A stretch of DNA of 64,000 nt from an uncultured Mediterraneibacter sp. GTDB taxonomy: Bacteria; Bacillota; Clostridia; Lachnospirales; Lachnospiraceae. The stretch spans positions 1 to 64,000 of the forward strand of contig CAKRDD010000012.1 of NCBI GenBank assembly GCA_934309345.1, written 5' to 3'. Shown here piece by piece: positions 25,878-34,826 of this stretch; within the stretch, counting starts at the first letter, position 1; each line of letters starts with the position of its first letter. The notes under the pieces were generated by a model. It ran no database searches. It had not been told where the DNA came from and was given only the letters and a program-made list of their open reading frames with translations. Both the position numbers and the translations under genes were made by a program.

Positions 25878-27260
25878 TTACAATGCCCATGTTGAAGTCT
25901 TTTTATCGTAAACGGCACCTGTTACTTTTTTGATTTTAGCATAGTCCCTGAATACCGTTGCTCTTGATATATCAAGTTCTGCCATTACCTGTTCAACCGA
26001 TAAGTGCAGGTTTTCACAAATCATATTATATATTTTTTGTTCTCTTTCAGATAAAGTTTTCTGTTCTCTTCCCTCGTCAGCAGCCGCCTTGTCCAAAGGA
26101 ATGGTTATTCTAAACACATCATCTTCAATTAATTCCGGCTTGCCACCATCTGAATATACTGGTGTATATTTATATAGATTTCGTACACCGGAACCAATCG
26201 TATCTGTTCTACCAATATTTGCAAAAAATTGCTGAATCAACGGATTCTTAGGATATGGTGTAAATTCATCACTCATAATATTTCCATGACGTCTTGGAAT
26301 ACACCAGTTTTCTGTTTTCAACCAGTCTTTTTCAATGATTACCTTTGCTGGAAACGCACTGGAATAATCTCTATGCACAAGAATATTGGCAATTACTTCC
26401 CTGGAAATAATACCTCTGATGCTTGTATTTACATTATCAATCAGGCAAAATTTATCCGAAGTATGCTTTGCTACAAACTCCATTAACAATTCATATGCCT
26501 CAATTAGGTTTGTTATCACCTGCAATCTGTCATCGTACCTATCTATATTTTCAACTCTGTAAATTGCATCTGTAACATATCCTGGGCAACAGGAACGTAT
26601 TACTTCATCCCTGCCAAACAAAAGTACTCCGGCGAGATTATATCCTTGAATACCTGATGAAAAATCTTTTTCCCATAATCCAGCACTCTTCAATATTTCC
26701 TCATCAGACATTTCCAACCAAGGGTGATCCGGATTTTTGCTCTTTGCAAGATTTCTTACTTTATCCATCAAATCCATGCGTAGATCTTCCGTTGTAACAT
26801 ATGGGAATATCTTATGCTCCGCGTATGTATTACTCTTTCTGTTATACATATTCTGTAGTTGAATCGGAGAGTCCGTAATATCCATGTCCCCATCTTCGTT
26901 TCTGTCATAGATCCTGTTTGCACACTTTTCTACAGTAGATGTTGGCGGAACATACACCCATAACAGCGTCATCCCTTCATATACAATATCCTCTATTGAA
27001 AGATATAATGTTGGTGACATCTTATCCGGGTTATTTAGCTGATTCACAAAATTCTTCTTCATATCCTTAATAATATTCGGATTAATACCTATTGGGGTAC
27101 CATCATCCTCTACACCCATGATAATATACCCACCATATCTGTTAGAAAAAGAGCATACTGTTTCATACACATCTTCCTGAATGCCATGCTGACAGGTTTT
27201 GTACTCTACTGTTATTTTTTCATCTTTTGAAAGCAAGTCTCTCATAAATTCAATTGTCAT
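25878..27260 (-). CDS. AlbA_2/Schlafen-domain ATP-binding protein (RecG-like putative regulator)
   Basis: 460 residues. N-terminal AlbA_2 (Schlafen AlbA-2) domain ~1-150: 'ITVEYKTCQHGIQEDVYETVCSFSNRYGGYIIMGVEDDG'. The middle matches the 'RecG-like' HATPase_c_4 part ('ISREVIANILVHRDYSS', 'NPLIQQFFANIGRTDTIGSGVRNLYKYTP'). The C-terminal ~60 residues are a winged-HTH ('LSVEQVMAELDISRATVFRDYAKIKK'). Members are annotated as transcriptional regulators or DNA/RNA-binding ATPases without a settled role. ATG 27260 is chosen over the longer frame because TTGGAGGCGATAGA precedes it. The iteron array immediately downstream may be its binding site. Confidence 0.8.
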   Translation of the reverse strand: MTIEFMRDLLSKDEKITVEYKTCQHGIQEDVYETVCSFSNRYGGYIIMGVEDDGTPIGINPNIIKDMKKNFVNQLNNPDKMSPTLYLSIEDIVYEGMTLLWVYVPPTSTVEKCANRIYDRNEDGDMDITDSPIQLQNMYNRKSNTYAEHKIFPYVTTEDLRMDLMDKVRNLAKSKNPDHPWLEMSDEEILKSAGLWEKDFSSGIQGYNLAGVLLFGRDEVIRSCCPGYVTDAIYRVENIDRYDDRLQVITNLIEAYELLMEFVAKHTSDKFCLIDNVNTSIRGIISREVIANILVHRDYSSAFPAKVIIEKDWLKTENWCIPRRHGNIMSDEFTPYPKNPLIQQFFANIGRTDTIGSGVRNLYKYTPVYSDGGKPELIEDDVFRITIPLDKAAADEGREQKTLSEREQKIYNMICENLHLSVEQVMAELDISRATVFRDYAKIKKVTGAVYDKKTSTWAL

Positions 27261-27466
27261 TCTATCGCCTCCAATTTTTGCGTTTCCATTAGTGAAAATC
27301 TGATGTTCTATGTCCATTCTGAATATTGCCTTTTTTACAATGTATGTACAGTATACCATGAAAGTTATTCACAATATACCATGATCTTTAAAATGTTTTC
27401 CACATAAGTCTACGTATTTTTTCACTCATTCACATTTTTTACCAAAACCATTGTGGATTCGCCATT

Positions 27467-28027
27467 TTATCCGGCTTCATATCTTACTACCACGTTCATC
27501 ACTCCGGCAAGCATCATCACAACCACCGGATTCAGTTTTGTCTTACGAAGCAGTAACAGACAGATTCCGAAGATCACCACCATAAACCATTTTGTCGCCG
27601 CAAACTGCACAATTCCATCTGTCCAGAATGCAGTGTGCAGAATTGCGATTCCTGCGGATGCGATCAGTGCGACAACTGCTGGTCTTAAGGATTCCAGCAC
27701 GCTCTGGAACATTTTCATTTTCTTATATCTTAAATAAAACCATGCGATCAAAGTTACGATAATACAAGACGGCAGAATGCACCCACAAGTCGCCGCAACA
27801 GATCCCGGAACTCCCGCAATCTTGCTGCCGACAAATGTTGCCGCATTGATCGCAATCGGCCCAGGTGTCATCTGGGAAATCGTGATCAAATCTGTGAATT
27901 CTGTCATCGTAAGCCAGTCGTGCTGCGACACTACCTGTTCCCGGATCAGAGGCATCGCCGCATAACCGCCACCAAAGCTGAACAGTCCAATCTGAAGAAA
28001 GCTTAAAAATAATTTCAAATAAATCAT
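27467..28027 (-). CDS. Short-chain CHR (chromate transporter family) subunit
   Basis: 186-residue membrane protein with the CHR signature: 'FLQIGLFSFGGGYAAMPLI', 'DLITISQMTPGPIAINAATFVG' and 'VAATCGCILPSCIIV'. Six or so TM helices. Short CHR proteins work as pairs in opposite orientation; its partner is the gene immediately upstream, overlapping by 4 bp (ATGA). The substrate may be an anion other than chromate in this anaerobe. Confidence 0.88.
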   Translation of the reverse strand: MIYLKLFLSFLQIGLFSFGGGYAAMPLIREQVVSQHDWLTMTEFTDLITISQMTPGPIAINAATFVGSKIAGVPGSVAATCGCILPSCIIVTLIAWFYLRYKKMKMFQSVLESLRPAVVALIASAGIAILHTAFWTDGIVQFAATKWFMVVIFGICLLLLRKTKLNPVVVMMLAGVMNVVVRYEAG

Positions 28028-28632
28028 TTCTCTTCACTTCCTTTCCTCGTGATCTTTTTCTCAATTAATGCGCGGAGTACTCCGACAATTCCACAGATCA
28101 GAATCACATAGACTACATTTACCTCAAATATGCAGGAAGCTATAAATGCCCCGACCATAAGTACGTATGACAAAGCATCTTTCTTCTTCACGATTCCGGC
28201 ACCCATGTCATATGTCACAGATGCGATCACGGCGCCCACTCCGGCCTGCATTCCTTCGAGCATCAAGCTGATGATCTGGTTACTTCGAAATGTCTGATAG
28301 CCGGCAGAAAGTATCGATATAATAAGAAATGGTGGGATTACTGTCCCGGCAATTGCTGTCAGAATCCCCGCAATTCCAGCCAGTTTATACCCGATCACGA
28401 TTGCTCCGTTCACTGCGATTGCTCCCGGTGCCGACTGCGCGATCGCCACAAGATCCAGCATCTCCTCTTCTTCAATCCAATGATATTCATCTACGAACTT
28501 TTTCTTCATCAGGCTGACGATCACATAACCTCCACCAAATGTGAACGCACTTAAGTAAAAGGTTGACCAGAAAATCTTCCACAATTTTTTATCTTGTTTT
28601 TTCCCTTGCGTTTTTTCTTGTTGTTCTTCCAT
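28024..28632 (-). CDS. Short-chain CHR (chromate transporter family) subunit, partner
   Basis: 202 residues. CHR motifs 'FYLSAFTFGGGYVIVSLMKKKFV', 'DLVAIAQSAPGAIAVNGAIVIGYKLAG' and 'AIAGTVIPPFLIISI'. A charged N-terminal stretch rich in Gln/Lys precedes the first helix. Four-base overlap with the following CHR gene implies translational coupling. Upstream 28633-28897 holds no recognised gene. Confidence 0.88.
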   Translation of the reverse strand: MEEQQEKTQGKKQDKKLWKIFWSTFYLSAFTFGGGYVIVSLMKKKFVDEYHWIEEEEMLDLVAIAQSAPGAIAVNGAIVIGYKLAGIAGILTAIAGTVIPPFLIISILSAGYQTFRSNQIISLMLEGMQAGVGAVIASVTYDMGAGIVKKKDALSYVLMVGAFIASCIFEVNVVYVILICGIVGVLRALIEKKITRKGSEEK

Positions 28633-28897
28633 ATATATTGTCCTCGTATATTATGATTATGCGAATTGCGTAACACTAGAACTCCCGCCACACTATATGC
28701 TATTGGCAGGCAAAATTCCCTAACTATGATATTCTTTCTCTTGTAGTCTATCTCAATCAAAATGATTATGCAATCGCCTTGAATTTTTTACATTATATTT
28801 TCCTTTTTGAAACCTTAATTTTATCTGAATTTTCCCTATTTGGAAAATGATTATGATACAATGAGAACAGTAATATTTATCATAAAGGAGATTGAAA

Positions 28898-29920
28898 TTG
28901 AAAAACCCTTTTTTTCGATTATCTTATGCCGTTCTCCTGTGTTGTTGCTTGACCGGATGCGGTAGCATACAGCACAAATCCAGTACGGACACGGCGCAGG
29001 GTACTAAGGCACCACCCAAGACAGCGGATGATTTTTCTATCTCATCAGATTCTGAAAATGAAACTGTAGATGAAACTTCTTCTGCTGATTCCGCCACCCC
29101 ATCTGCTTCTGAATCTGAATCCGTAACTCAGCAGGAACCGCTGACCGGCGCAGCGGCTCTTTACAGCAATGGACAGGAGATCAGCTTTGACCCTTCCTGG
29201 CAATACGCAGACTTTTCTGCAATCAATTCTGGAACAGCTACTATTTATCTTGCAGATTCTGACCGCAAGGATATCGTCGTTGGCGTGAATGCCGGACATG
29301 GAACTTCCGGTGGTGCTTCTGTAAAGACACAGTGTCACCCGGATGGTTCTCCAAAGACAACCGGCGGAAGCACTGCTCAGGGTGCAACTTATGCGACTGC
29401 AGTTTCCGGGGGAATGACATTTAACGATGGAACTGCTGAAAGCACTGTTACACTTCAGATGGCTCAGATTCTGAAAGATAAGCTGCTCACTCAGGGATAT
29501 GATGTCCTTATGGTGAGAAATAACGACGATGTCCAGCTCGATAATGTTGCCCGCACCGTGCTCTGTAACAATGTAGCTGACTGTCACATCTCACTCCACT
29601 GGGATGGAGATGGATTGGGATATGACAAAGGCTGTTTCTACATTTCTGTGCCGGATGGCCTGAAAAGTATGGAACCTGTCGCTTCCCACTGGCAGGAACA
29701 TGATGCACTTGGGGCCTCTCTTGTAGAAGGACTTCGTACAGAAGGAATGACCATTTACCAAAATGGTTCTATGAATATTGATCTGACACAGACTTCTTAT
29801 AGTACAATTCCGTCTGTTGATATGGAACTTGGAAATGCAAGCTCTGACCACAGTGATTCCACACTAAATAGTCTGGCTGATGGTCTGGTTCTTGGACTCA
29901 ATGCTTATTTTGGAAATTAG
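28898..29920 (+). CDS. N-acetylmuramoyl-L-alanine amidase (Amidase_3), lipoprotein
   Basis: 340 residues. Signal peptide with lipobox 'CCCLTGCG', a Ser/Thr/Glu-rich spacer (~25-85), then a Zn-dependent amidase_3 domain ('VVGVNAGHGTSGG' first His, 'ESTVTLQMAQILKDKLLTQGYDVLMVRNNDD', 'CHISLHWDGDG' His) that cleaves the peptide stem from glycan. The start is placed at the TTG at 28898: AAAGGAG ends at 28890, giving 7-nt spacing, while the in-frame TTG at 28892 would be too close. The catalytic C-terminal Glu may be the one in 'SVDMELGNASS'. Confidence 0.85.
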   Translation: MKNPFFRLSYAVLLCCCLTGCGSIQHKSSTDTAQGTKAPPKTADDFSISSDSENETVDETSSADSATPSASESESVTQQEPLTGAAALYSNGQEISFDPSWQYADFSAINSGTATIYLADSDRKDIVVGVNAGHGTSGGASVKTQCHPDGSPKTTGGSTAQGATYATAVSGGMTFNDGTAESTVTLQMAQILKDKLLTQGYDVLMVRNNDDVQLDNVARTVLCNNVADCHISLHWDGDGLGYDKGCFYISVPDGLKSMEPVASHWQEHDALGASLVEGLRTEGMTIYQNGSMNIDLTQTSYSTIPSVDMELGNASSDHSDSTLNSLADGLVLGLNAYFGN

Positions 29921-29963
29921 AATTCTTATTGAGTTATTTATTTTATTTTTTAAGGAGGTTATT

Positions 29964-30650
29964 ATGGAGCCACTCATTCGTGTTAAAAATATGTACAAGA
30001 TCTACAATCCTGGAGAAAATGAAGTCCGCGCACTGGATGATGTTTCTCTTGAGATCAACCAGGGAGAATTTATTGCCATTGTCGGACATTCCGGCTCTGG
30101 TAAATCTACATTTATGAATATGCTCGGCTGTCTCGACACACCCGATTCCGGGGAATATTTTCTGGATGGAAAAGATGTTGCCAATCTCTCAGACAATGAA
30201 CTGTCTGATATCCGCAATCACAAGATCGGCTTCATCTTTCAGGGATTCAATTTGATTCCAAACCTGGATGCACTTGGAAATGTAGAACTTCCACTGATTT
30301 ACCGCGGACTTGGAAAGCAGCAAAGAAAAGAGATTGCCGGTGAAGCACTGTCGAAAGTTGGACTGGAAAATCGTATGGATCACAGACCGAACCAGCTTTC
30401 CGGTGGACAGCAGCAGCGTGTCGCTGTAGCCAGAGCAATTGCCGCACAGCCGCCGATCATCCTTGCCGATGAGCCGACCGGTAACCTGGACAGTAAGTCG
30501 ACTATCGAGATCATGAATATTCTGAAAGATCTTCATGAGTCTGGAAGAACAGTTATTATCATTACACATGATGATGAAATTGCTAATCAGGTTGATCGTG
30601 TTGTCCGCATTATGGATGGAAAGATTGTGAGTGATAGTGTAAATCCGTAG
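29964..30650 (+). CDS. MacB/LolD-type ABC transporter ATPase (orphan)
   Basis: 228 residues. Walker A 'GHSGSGKST', Q-loop 'FQGFNLIPNLDALGNVELPLIYRG', signature 'LSGGQQQRVAVARAI', Walker B 'IILADEPTGNLD', switch 'IITHDDEIA'. This subfamily drives MacB/FtsX-type mechanotransmission or peptide/lipoprotein export. No permease gene is adjacent: the next gene is convergent. ATG at 29964 follows TAAGGAGGTTATT. It may be cotranscribed with the amidase lipoprotein ahead of it. An FtsE-like pairing with a cell-wall hydrolase is conceivable, but FtsE is not the nearest match. Confidence 0.85.
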   Translation: MEPLIRVKNMYKIYNPGENEVRALDDVSLEINQGEFIAIVGHSGSGKSTFMNMLGCLDTPDSGEYFLDGKDVANLSDNELSDIRNHKIGFIFQGFNLIPNLDALGNVELPLIYRGLGKQQRKEIAGEALSKVGLENRMDHRPNQLSGGQQQRVAVARAIAAQPPIILADEPTGNLDSKSTIEIMNILKDLHESGRTVIIITHDDEIANQVDRVVRIMDGKIVSDSVNP

Positions 30651-30676
30651 CAATTTAAATCTTTACCTGCAATTAC

Positions 30677-30735
30677 AGAGAGAGGGCAGTACTTTACGAT
30701 TTCTCAATCGTTGAAGCACTGCCCTCTCTTTATGT
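30677..30735. terminator. Intrinsic terminator after the ABC ATPase
   Basis: AGAGAGAGGGCAGTACTT...AAGCACTGCCCTCTCTTTATG hairpin, between convergent genes. Confidence 0.7.
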
Positions 30736-30785
30736 TTCTTATTAGATATTTCTTAGTAGAATTTCTAATTACTTCTATTCACTTT

Positions 30786-31637
30786 TTATTCTACTGATAC
30801 AAGCTCAATCTTGAAGTTCAGTTCTTTTCCTGCCATCTCATGGTTTGCATCGAAAGTGATTGTTGTCTCTTCCTTAGCTGTTACCTTTACCGGGAATGGC
30901 TGTCCATACTGATTGGACAGGTAAACCTGCTGTCCCACTTCAAGGTCTTCAGATCCCGGGAGTTCTGCAATCTCTACTGTGAAGATAGCTTCCGGATTCG
31001 GCATTCCATAAGCTTCTTCCGGCATCAGATGGATGTCCACTACCTGACCAACTTCCATATCAGCTACCGCTGCATCAAATCCTTTGATCATCTGTCCTGC
31101 ACCACATACGAACTCAAGCGGTTCTCCACGATCATAAGAAGAATCAAACTGAGTTCCGTCATTGAATGTTCCTTTGTAATGTGTACGGCATTTCTTTCCA
31201 ACATTCTTTCCTTCCATTGTAGTGTGTGATCCGCATCCGCCACCGCAGCTGCTTCCACAAGAATGTCCCTCTTCATGATCTCCACAAGAATGTCCTTCCT
31301 CATGGTGATGATGATCACAAGTAGCTCCTTTGGATGCAAGCTCGCCTTTCAGGTATGCCTCTACTGCCTGATCTGCATCTCCCTGAGCGCCTGAACACAA
31401 TTCAACGCCGGCCTCTGCAAGTGCTGTCTGAGCTCCGCCACCGATTCCACCACAGATCAGAACATCTACGTTCTGTCCTGCAAGCAGTCCTGACAGTGCT
31501 CCGTGTCCTTCCCCATTAGAACCGATCACTTCACTGGAAACCACCTTATTATCTTCCACTTCATACACTTTGAAAGTCTCTGTCTTTCCAAAATGCTGGA
31601 AAATATTTCCGTTGTCATAAGTTACTGCAATTTTCAT
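30786..31637 (-). CDS. Fusion of a Nitro_FeMo-Co (NifX/NafY-like) domain with an FKBP/SlyD-type peptidyl-prolyl isomerase
   Basis: 283 residues. ~1-105: dinitrogenase iron-molybdenum cofactor-binding fold ('MKIAVTYDNGNIFQHFGKTETFKVYEVEDNKV' in family position, 'GGIGGGAQTALAEAGVEL'). ~108-145: metal-binding linker 'CDHHHHEEGHSC' and 'GHSCGSSCGGGCGSH'. ~150-283: FKBP-type PPIase with SlyD-like insert ('THYKGTFNDGTQFDSSY', 'MEVGQVVDIHLMPEEAYG', 'TFDANHEMAGKELNF'). ATG 31637 follows GGAGGATTTTACA; the longer frame upstream lacks this. It may be a metallochaperone with folding activity for a metalloprotein. The substrate metal is unknown. Confidence 0.85.
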   Translation of the reverse strand: MKIAVTYDNGNIFQHFGKTETFKVYEVEDNKVVSSEVIGSNGEGHGALSGLLAGQNVDVLICGGIGGGAQTALAEAGVELCSGAQGDADQAVEAYLKGELASKGATCDHHHHEEGHSCGDHEEGHSCGSSCGGGCGSHTTMEGKNVGKKCRTHYKGTFNDGTQFDSSYDRGEPLEFVCGAGQMIKGFDAAVADMEVGQVVDIHLMPEEAYGMPNPEAIFTVEIAELPGSEDLEVGQQVYLSNQYGQPFPVKVTAKEETTITFDANHEMAGKELNFKIELVSVE

Positions 31638-31734
31638 TGTAAAATCCTCCGTTTCAAAATTCCCTGTCAGACTAGTATAATCCATTACGCAGGTAAAAGC
31701 AACCTTTGTGTAAACGCGGCGTTGCGCTTTGTAG

Positions 31735-31770
31735 CAGTTACTGTTCACACGGTGTGCGACCAGCAACGCA
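31735..31770. repeat. TTACTGTTCA-type palindromic repeat
   Basis: TTACTGTTCACACGGTGTG then CGACCAGCAACGC, with a longer inverted pair GCGTTGC (~31719) / GCAACGC around it. Matches 34832-34866 and, inverted, 15452-15480. It sits upstream of the divergent FKBP-fusion and glycosylase genes. Confidence 0.6.
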
Positions 31771-31852
31771 AACAGTATCATTGACACAATCTCCTCAAGA
31801 CACTATACTTGTTATAAAACTTACTCCAAACCATCAGAAAGTGAGCACAACC

Positions 31853-32341
31853 ATGGAATATGAACACATTACCCATTCCTTTGAACCAATATATAATGAA
31901 GACTCCAAGATTCTGATTCTTGGAACTCTTCCTTCTGTAAAATCACGGGAAAATAATTTCTACTACGGACATAAACAAAATCGATTCTGGAAATTGTTGG
32001 CGAAACTTTGTGAGGAGGAAACTCCGCAGACAGTTGAAGAGAAAACGGCCATGTTGCTCCGCCACCATATCGCCATCTGGGATGTTATTCAAAGCTGTGA
32101 CATCAAAGGCTCCAGTGACAGCAGTATCAAGAATGTGACACCAACTGATTTGAAACAAATCTTAGATCATTGTCAGATTCGACAAATCTATGCAAACGGA
32201 AATAAAGCCGGAGCTCTTTATAAGAAATATCAGCAGCCGCTGACCGAAAGAGACATCCTTGTGCTTCCTTCCACCAGCCCGGCCAATGCCGCCTGGTCAC
32301 TGGATCGTTTGTACGAAAAATGGAGTGAGATACTGAGGTGA
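31853..32341 (+). CDS. DNA-deoxyinosine/uracil glycosylase (UDG superfamily)
   Basis: 162 residues of the small UDG superfamily group annotated as DNA-deoxyinosine glycosylase. Family motifs: 'SKILILGTLPSVKSRENNFYYGHKQNRFWKLL' (motif 1 with GTLPS), 'GIWDVI'-like 'AIWDVIQSCDIKGSSDSSIKN' and 'LPSTSPANAAWS' (motif 2 HPSPxN equivalent). It removes deaminated bases for base-excision repair. The ATG at 31853 has only a weak SD (AGAAAGTGAG). The open frame extends upstream through the palindromic repeat, which is unlikely to be coding. Confidence 0.8.
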   Translation: MEYEHITHSFEPIYNEDSKILILGTLPSVKSRENNFYYGHKQNRFWKLLAKLCEEETPQTVEEKTAMLLRHHIAIWDVIQSCDIKGSSDSSIKNVTPTDLKQILDHCQIRQIYANGNKAGALYKKYQQPLTERDILVLPSTSPANAAWSLDRLYEKWSEILR

Positions 32342-32405
32342 ATTATATTGCCTCAGTTCTCACTCCATTTTTATTCAAATAAATTACTATTTCAAACAAC
32401 TTAGA

Positions 32406-33467
32406 TTATTCGCTAACCTGTTCTCTTCTCTGCTCAAGCACTGCTGCCAGTCTCGGCAGAATCTTATTGCATGCCATCGTGTATGCCGCGCCAAATACAT
32501 TTGCCCCAATACGAAGCGCTACCGCATACGGCATCCCAAACAAGCCGGACGCAATCGACAATGCACCAAATGTATTAAATGCTGTCTGCCATGCATACCC
32601 TGCAGAATATCCGACTCCAATTCCTCCGATCATTCCGATGTATGGATACATTGACTCCGGAAGCACCAAATACAGGATAACAAATAACAGACATCCTACT
32701 ATATTAAATGCAGCTCTCTTTCCTGCTCGTTCTTTACAGTCATCCGGGAATGGAAGACAAACAGACATGCTTGCGATCCCCGCCCACATTGCTCTCGGAA
32801 GTCCAAGCAATGACATGAATAACATTGCACTGGAAACAACAAATGAAAGACGAATGTACCATTTGTTTCTTGCAGAGCTGATATTGAACTCGCGGAACAA
32901 ATCAAGAAATGATCTTCTATACGGTCTGTTCTTCTGATTCTTATAGAAGATTGCCATACACAATACCATTCCAACCAAAAGGCCAGCCACGCGATACAAG
33001 TACTCCTGTCCGGTCACATCATATCCCTGGAGAAGAAGATATCCAAGAACAAATGTAGAATGATTGTACATGATCACATTGTGACATCCCAGAATCATAA
33101 GAAGCAAAATACATACTATATTAATAAAGAATGCCGGAACCGGTGACACCATATTCGAAAGCTTCGGTCCTGCAATCAATATTCCAAAGATTCCGACGAT
33201 GGAGGCCAGTCCGTGCGTTGTACGAATTCCAAAATCTGCCTGTCGAAGAACAAGCACCGCAAGAAGCACTGTAACGCCTACTACACTGTTGTTATTCCCT
33301 GTGAAATGACTGTATAAAGAAACTACCGCCACACAAAATGCCATTACAAGATAGACTTTAAAGTTATAAATAAGAATGTGCCTGCGCCTTTCCTTCTTGT
33401 CTTCTGTCGCTTTGATCAGCTGTTTAGATGCAACTGAACTGAGCTGTAACTCCTGATAAAATGTCAT
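32406..33467 (-). CDS. FUSC/ArAE-like membrane protein
   Basis: 353 residues with two blocks of TM helices separated by a basic loop ('YKNQKNRPYRRSFLDLFREFNISSARNKWYIRLSFV'). The second block 'GLPRAMWAGIASMSVCLPFPDDCKERAGKRAAFNIVG' resembles the FUSC (fusaric acid resistance-like/aromatic acid exporter) fold, where a W-x-G/A-x-x-S motif precedes a charged 'R-x-x-x-N-x-x-G' helix. Function in small-molecule export is inferred from family only. GGGAGGAAGAGAT precedes the ATG. Confidence 0.7.
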   Translation of the reverse strand: MTFYQELQLSSVASKQLIKATEDKKERRRHILIYNFKVYLVMAFCVAVVSLYSHFTGNNNSVVGVTVLLAVLVLRQADFGIRTTHGLASIVGIFGILIAGPKLSNMVSPVPAFFINIVCILLLMILGCHNVIMYNHSTFVLGYLLLQGYDVTGQEYLYRVAGLLVGMVLCMAIFYKNQKNRPYRRSFLDLFREFNISSARNKWYIRLSFVVSSAMLFMSLLGLPRAMWAGIASMSVCLPFPDDCKERAGKRAAFNIVGCLLFVILYLVLPESMYPYIGMIGGIGVGYSAGYAWQTAFNTFGALSIASGLFGMPYAVALRIGANVFGAAYTMACNKILPRLAAVLEQRREQVSE

Positions 33468-33614
33468 ATATCTCTTCCTCCCACTGTTATTTTTTCTTCA
33501 AAAGATCAACGAGAAACTATAATACAAATCCATCACGGAGTCAATAAAAACTTTATTAAAGTTTTCTGATAAATCTGAATTATTCGAACAATATATAGAA
33601 TTTAATTTTTAGAC

Positions 33615-33643
33615 TTTACAAAACGCAGGCTCTATGATAAGAT
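33615..33643 (+). promoter_or_regulatory. Promoter of tRNA-Leu
   Basis: TTTACA, 17 bp, TAAGAT, 13 bp before the tRNA. Confidence 0.6.
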
Positions 33644-33655
33644 AGTTTGTGTCGA

Positions 33656-33740
33656 GCGGAAGTGGCGGAATGGCAGACGCGCTAGATTCAGGTTCTAGTG
33701 GGAGTTTTATCCTGTGGGAGTTCAAGTCTCCTCTTCCGCA
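33656..33740 (+). tRNA. tRNA-Leu (CAG)
   Basis: 85 nt with class II shape. Acceptor GCGGAAG pairs with CTTCCGC. Anticodon stem CTAGA/TCTAG holds loop TTCAGGT, anticodon CAG. A long variable arm (GGGAGTTTTATCC) and the T-arm GGGAGTTCAAGTCTCC follow. CCA is not encoded. A terminator follows at once. The genes beyond it look like a region of insertion and loss. Confidence 0.95.
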
Positions 33741-33753
33741 TTGATAGAATGTG

Positions 33754-33795
33754 AGAGAAATCCTTGATTCAAGGATTTCTCTTATTTTTTTTTAA
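33754..33795 (+). terminator. Terminator of tRNA-Leu
   Basis: Perfect hairpin GAGAAATCCTTG-ATT-CAAGGATTTCTC followed by TTATTTTTTTTT. Confidence 0.9.
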
Positions 33796-33883
33796 TAATT
33801 GTTATAAGTTATTCTTTCATCCTCAGCCTGAAGACAGATCATTTCTTTTTTCTTATGTCAAATAAATCTTTTAAGATTCTCTA

Positions 33884-34660
33884 TCACCCCAACGCCACAT
33901 CCAGAACCATCATCAAACTGAACCCAACCGCAAAGAAAACTGTACCGATATTAGAGTTCTCCCCCTGCGACATTTCCGGAATCAGTTCTTCAACCACAAC
34001 ATAAAGCATTGCTCCTGCTGCAAAACTCAGTAAATATGGTAATGCCGGGATTATCAGCTGCACAGCAATGATTGTAAGTACTGCTCCAACTGGTTCAACC
34101 ACACCTGAAAGCACACCTCCTAGAAATGCCTTCCCCTTACTTTCTCCTTCGGCTCTAAGCGGCAGAGATATAATTGCTCCTTCTGGGAAATTCTGAATTG
34201 CAATTCCAAGTGATAAAGCAAGCGCACTCGCTGCTGTAATCTTTGTATTTCCTGCAAGAAGACCTGCATACATTACACCAACTGCCATCCCCTCAGGAAT
34301 ATTATGCAGTGTAACCGCCAGTACCATCATCGTTGTACGCCCAAGCTTACTTTTAGGTCCTTCTGACTGTTCACTTCCTACATGAAGGTGTGGAATCAAA
34401 TGATCCAACGTAAGCAAAAACAACACGCCAATCCAAAACCCGACTACTGCCGGAAAAAATGATAAAGCTCCCGTATTTTCGGATTGTTCAATAGCTGGAA
34501 TCAAAAGACTCCAGATGGATGCCGCAACCATTACCCCTGCTGCAAATCCTGCAAGTGCACGCTGCACCTGTTTTTTAAGTGCTTTTTTCATAAAAAGCAC
34601 GCATGCTGCACCGAGCGTTGTTCCAATGAACGGAATCAGTATCCCAAGAAAAATTTCCAT
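33884..34660 (-). CDS. ZIP-family divalent metal transporter (copy 1)
   Basis: 258-residue eight-TM ZIP transporter. Metal-site motifs in TM4 'HNIPEGMAVGVMYAG' and TM5 'NFPEGAIISLPLRAEG'. His-containing loop 'LDHLIPHLHVGSEQSEG'. It imports Zn, Fe or Mn. It is about 97% identical to the gene at 55873-56649 (about eight substitutions, for example Leu5/Pro5 and Lys138/Gln138). AAAGGAGATGCGTAA precedes the ATG. A TTAGTTTTAACTAA palindrome and a hairpin lie in its leader. Confidence 0.92.
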   Translation of the reverse strand: MEIFLGILIPFIGTTLGAACVLFMKKALKKQVQRALAGFAAGVMVAASIWSLLIPAIEQSENTGALSFFPAVVGFWIGVLFLLTLDHLIPHLHVGSEQSEGPKSKLGRTTMMVLAVTLHNIPEGMAVGVMYAGLLAGNTKITAASALALSLGIAIQNFPEGAIISLPLRAEGESKGKAFLGGVLSGVVEPVGAVLTIIAVQLIIPALPYLLSFAAGAMLYVVVEELIPEMSQGENSNIGTVFFAVGFSLMMVLDVALG

Positions 34661-34680
34661 TTACGCATCTCCTTTCTTTA

Positions 34681-34757
34681 TTAGTTTTAACTAACTACTA
34701 ATTTTCTAAAAATCCGTGTAAAACCGAAACTGTAATTCCACACGGATTATTTTTTCT
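34681..34757 (-). promoter_or_regulatory. ZIP leader: TTAGTT-AACTAA palindrome and terminator-like hairpin (copy 1)
   Basis: Palindrome TTAGTTTTAACTAA (34681-34694) resembles DtxR/MntR-class metal-regulator boxes. Upstream of it, AATCCGTGT...ACACGGATT (34711-34747) forms a hairpin with T-runs on both strands. Both are kept in copy 2 (56670-56745). A possible promoter upstream reads TTGCCA, 16 bp, TAGACT. Confidence 0.5.
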
Positions 34758-34826
34758 CTAGTTCAGTCTATCACTAAAAAAGTGTATGGCAAGAAGCAAT
34801 TTTTATCAATACACAACATCTACTCT

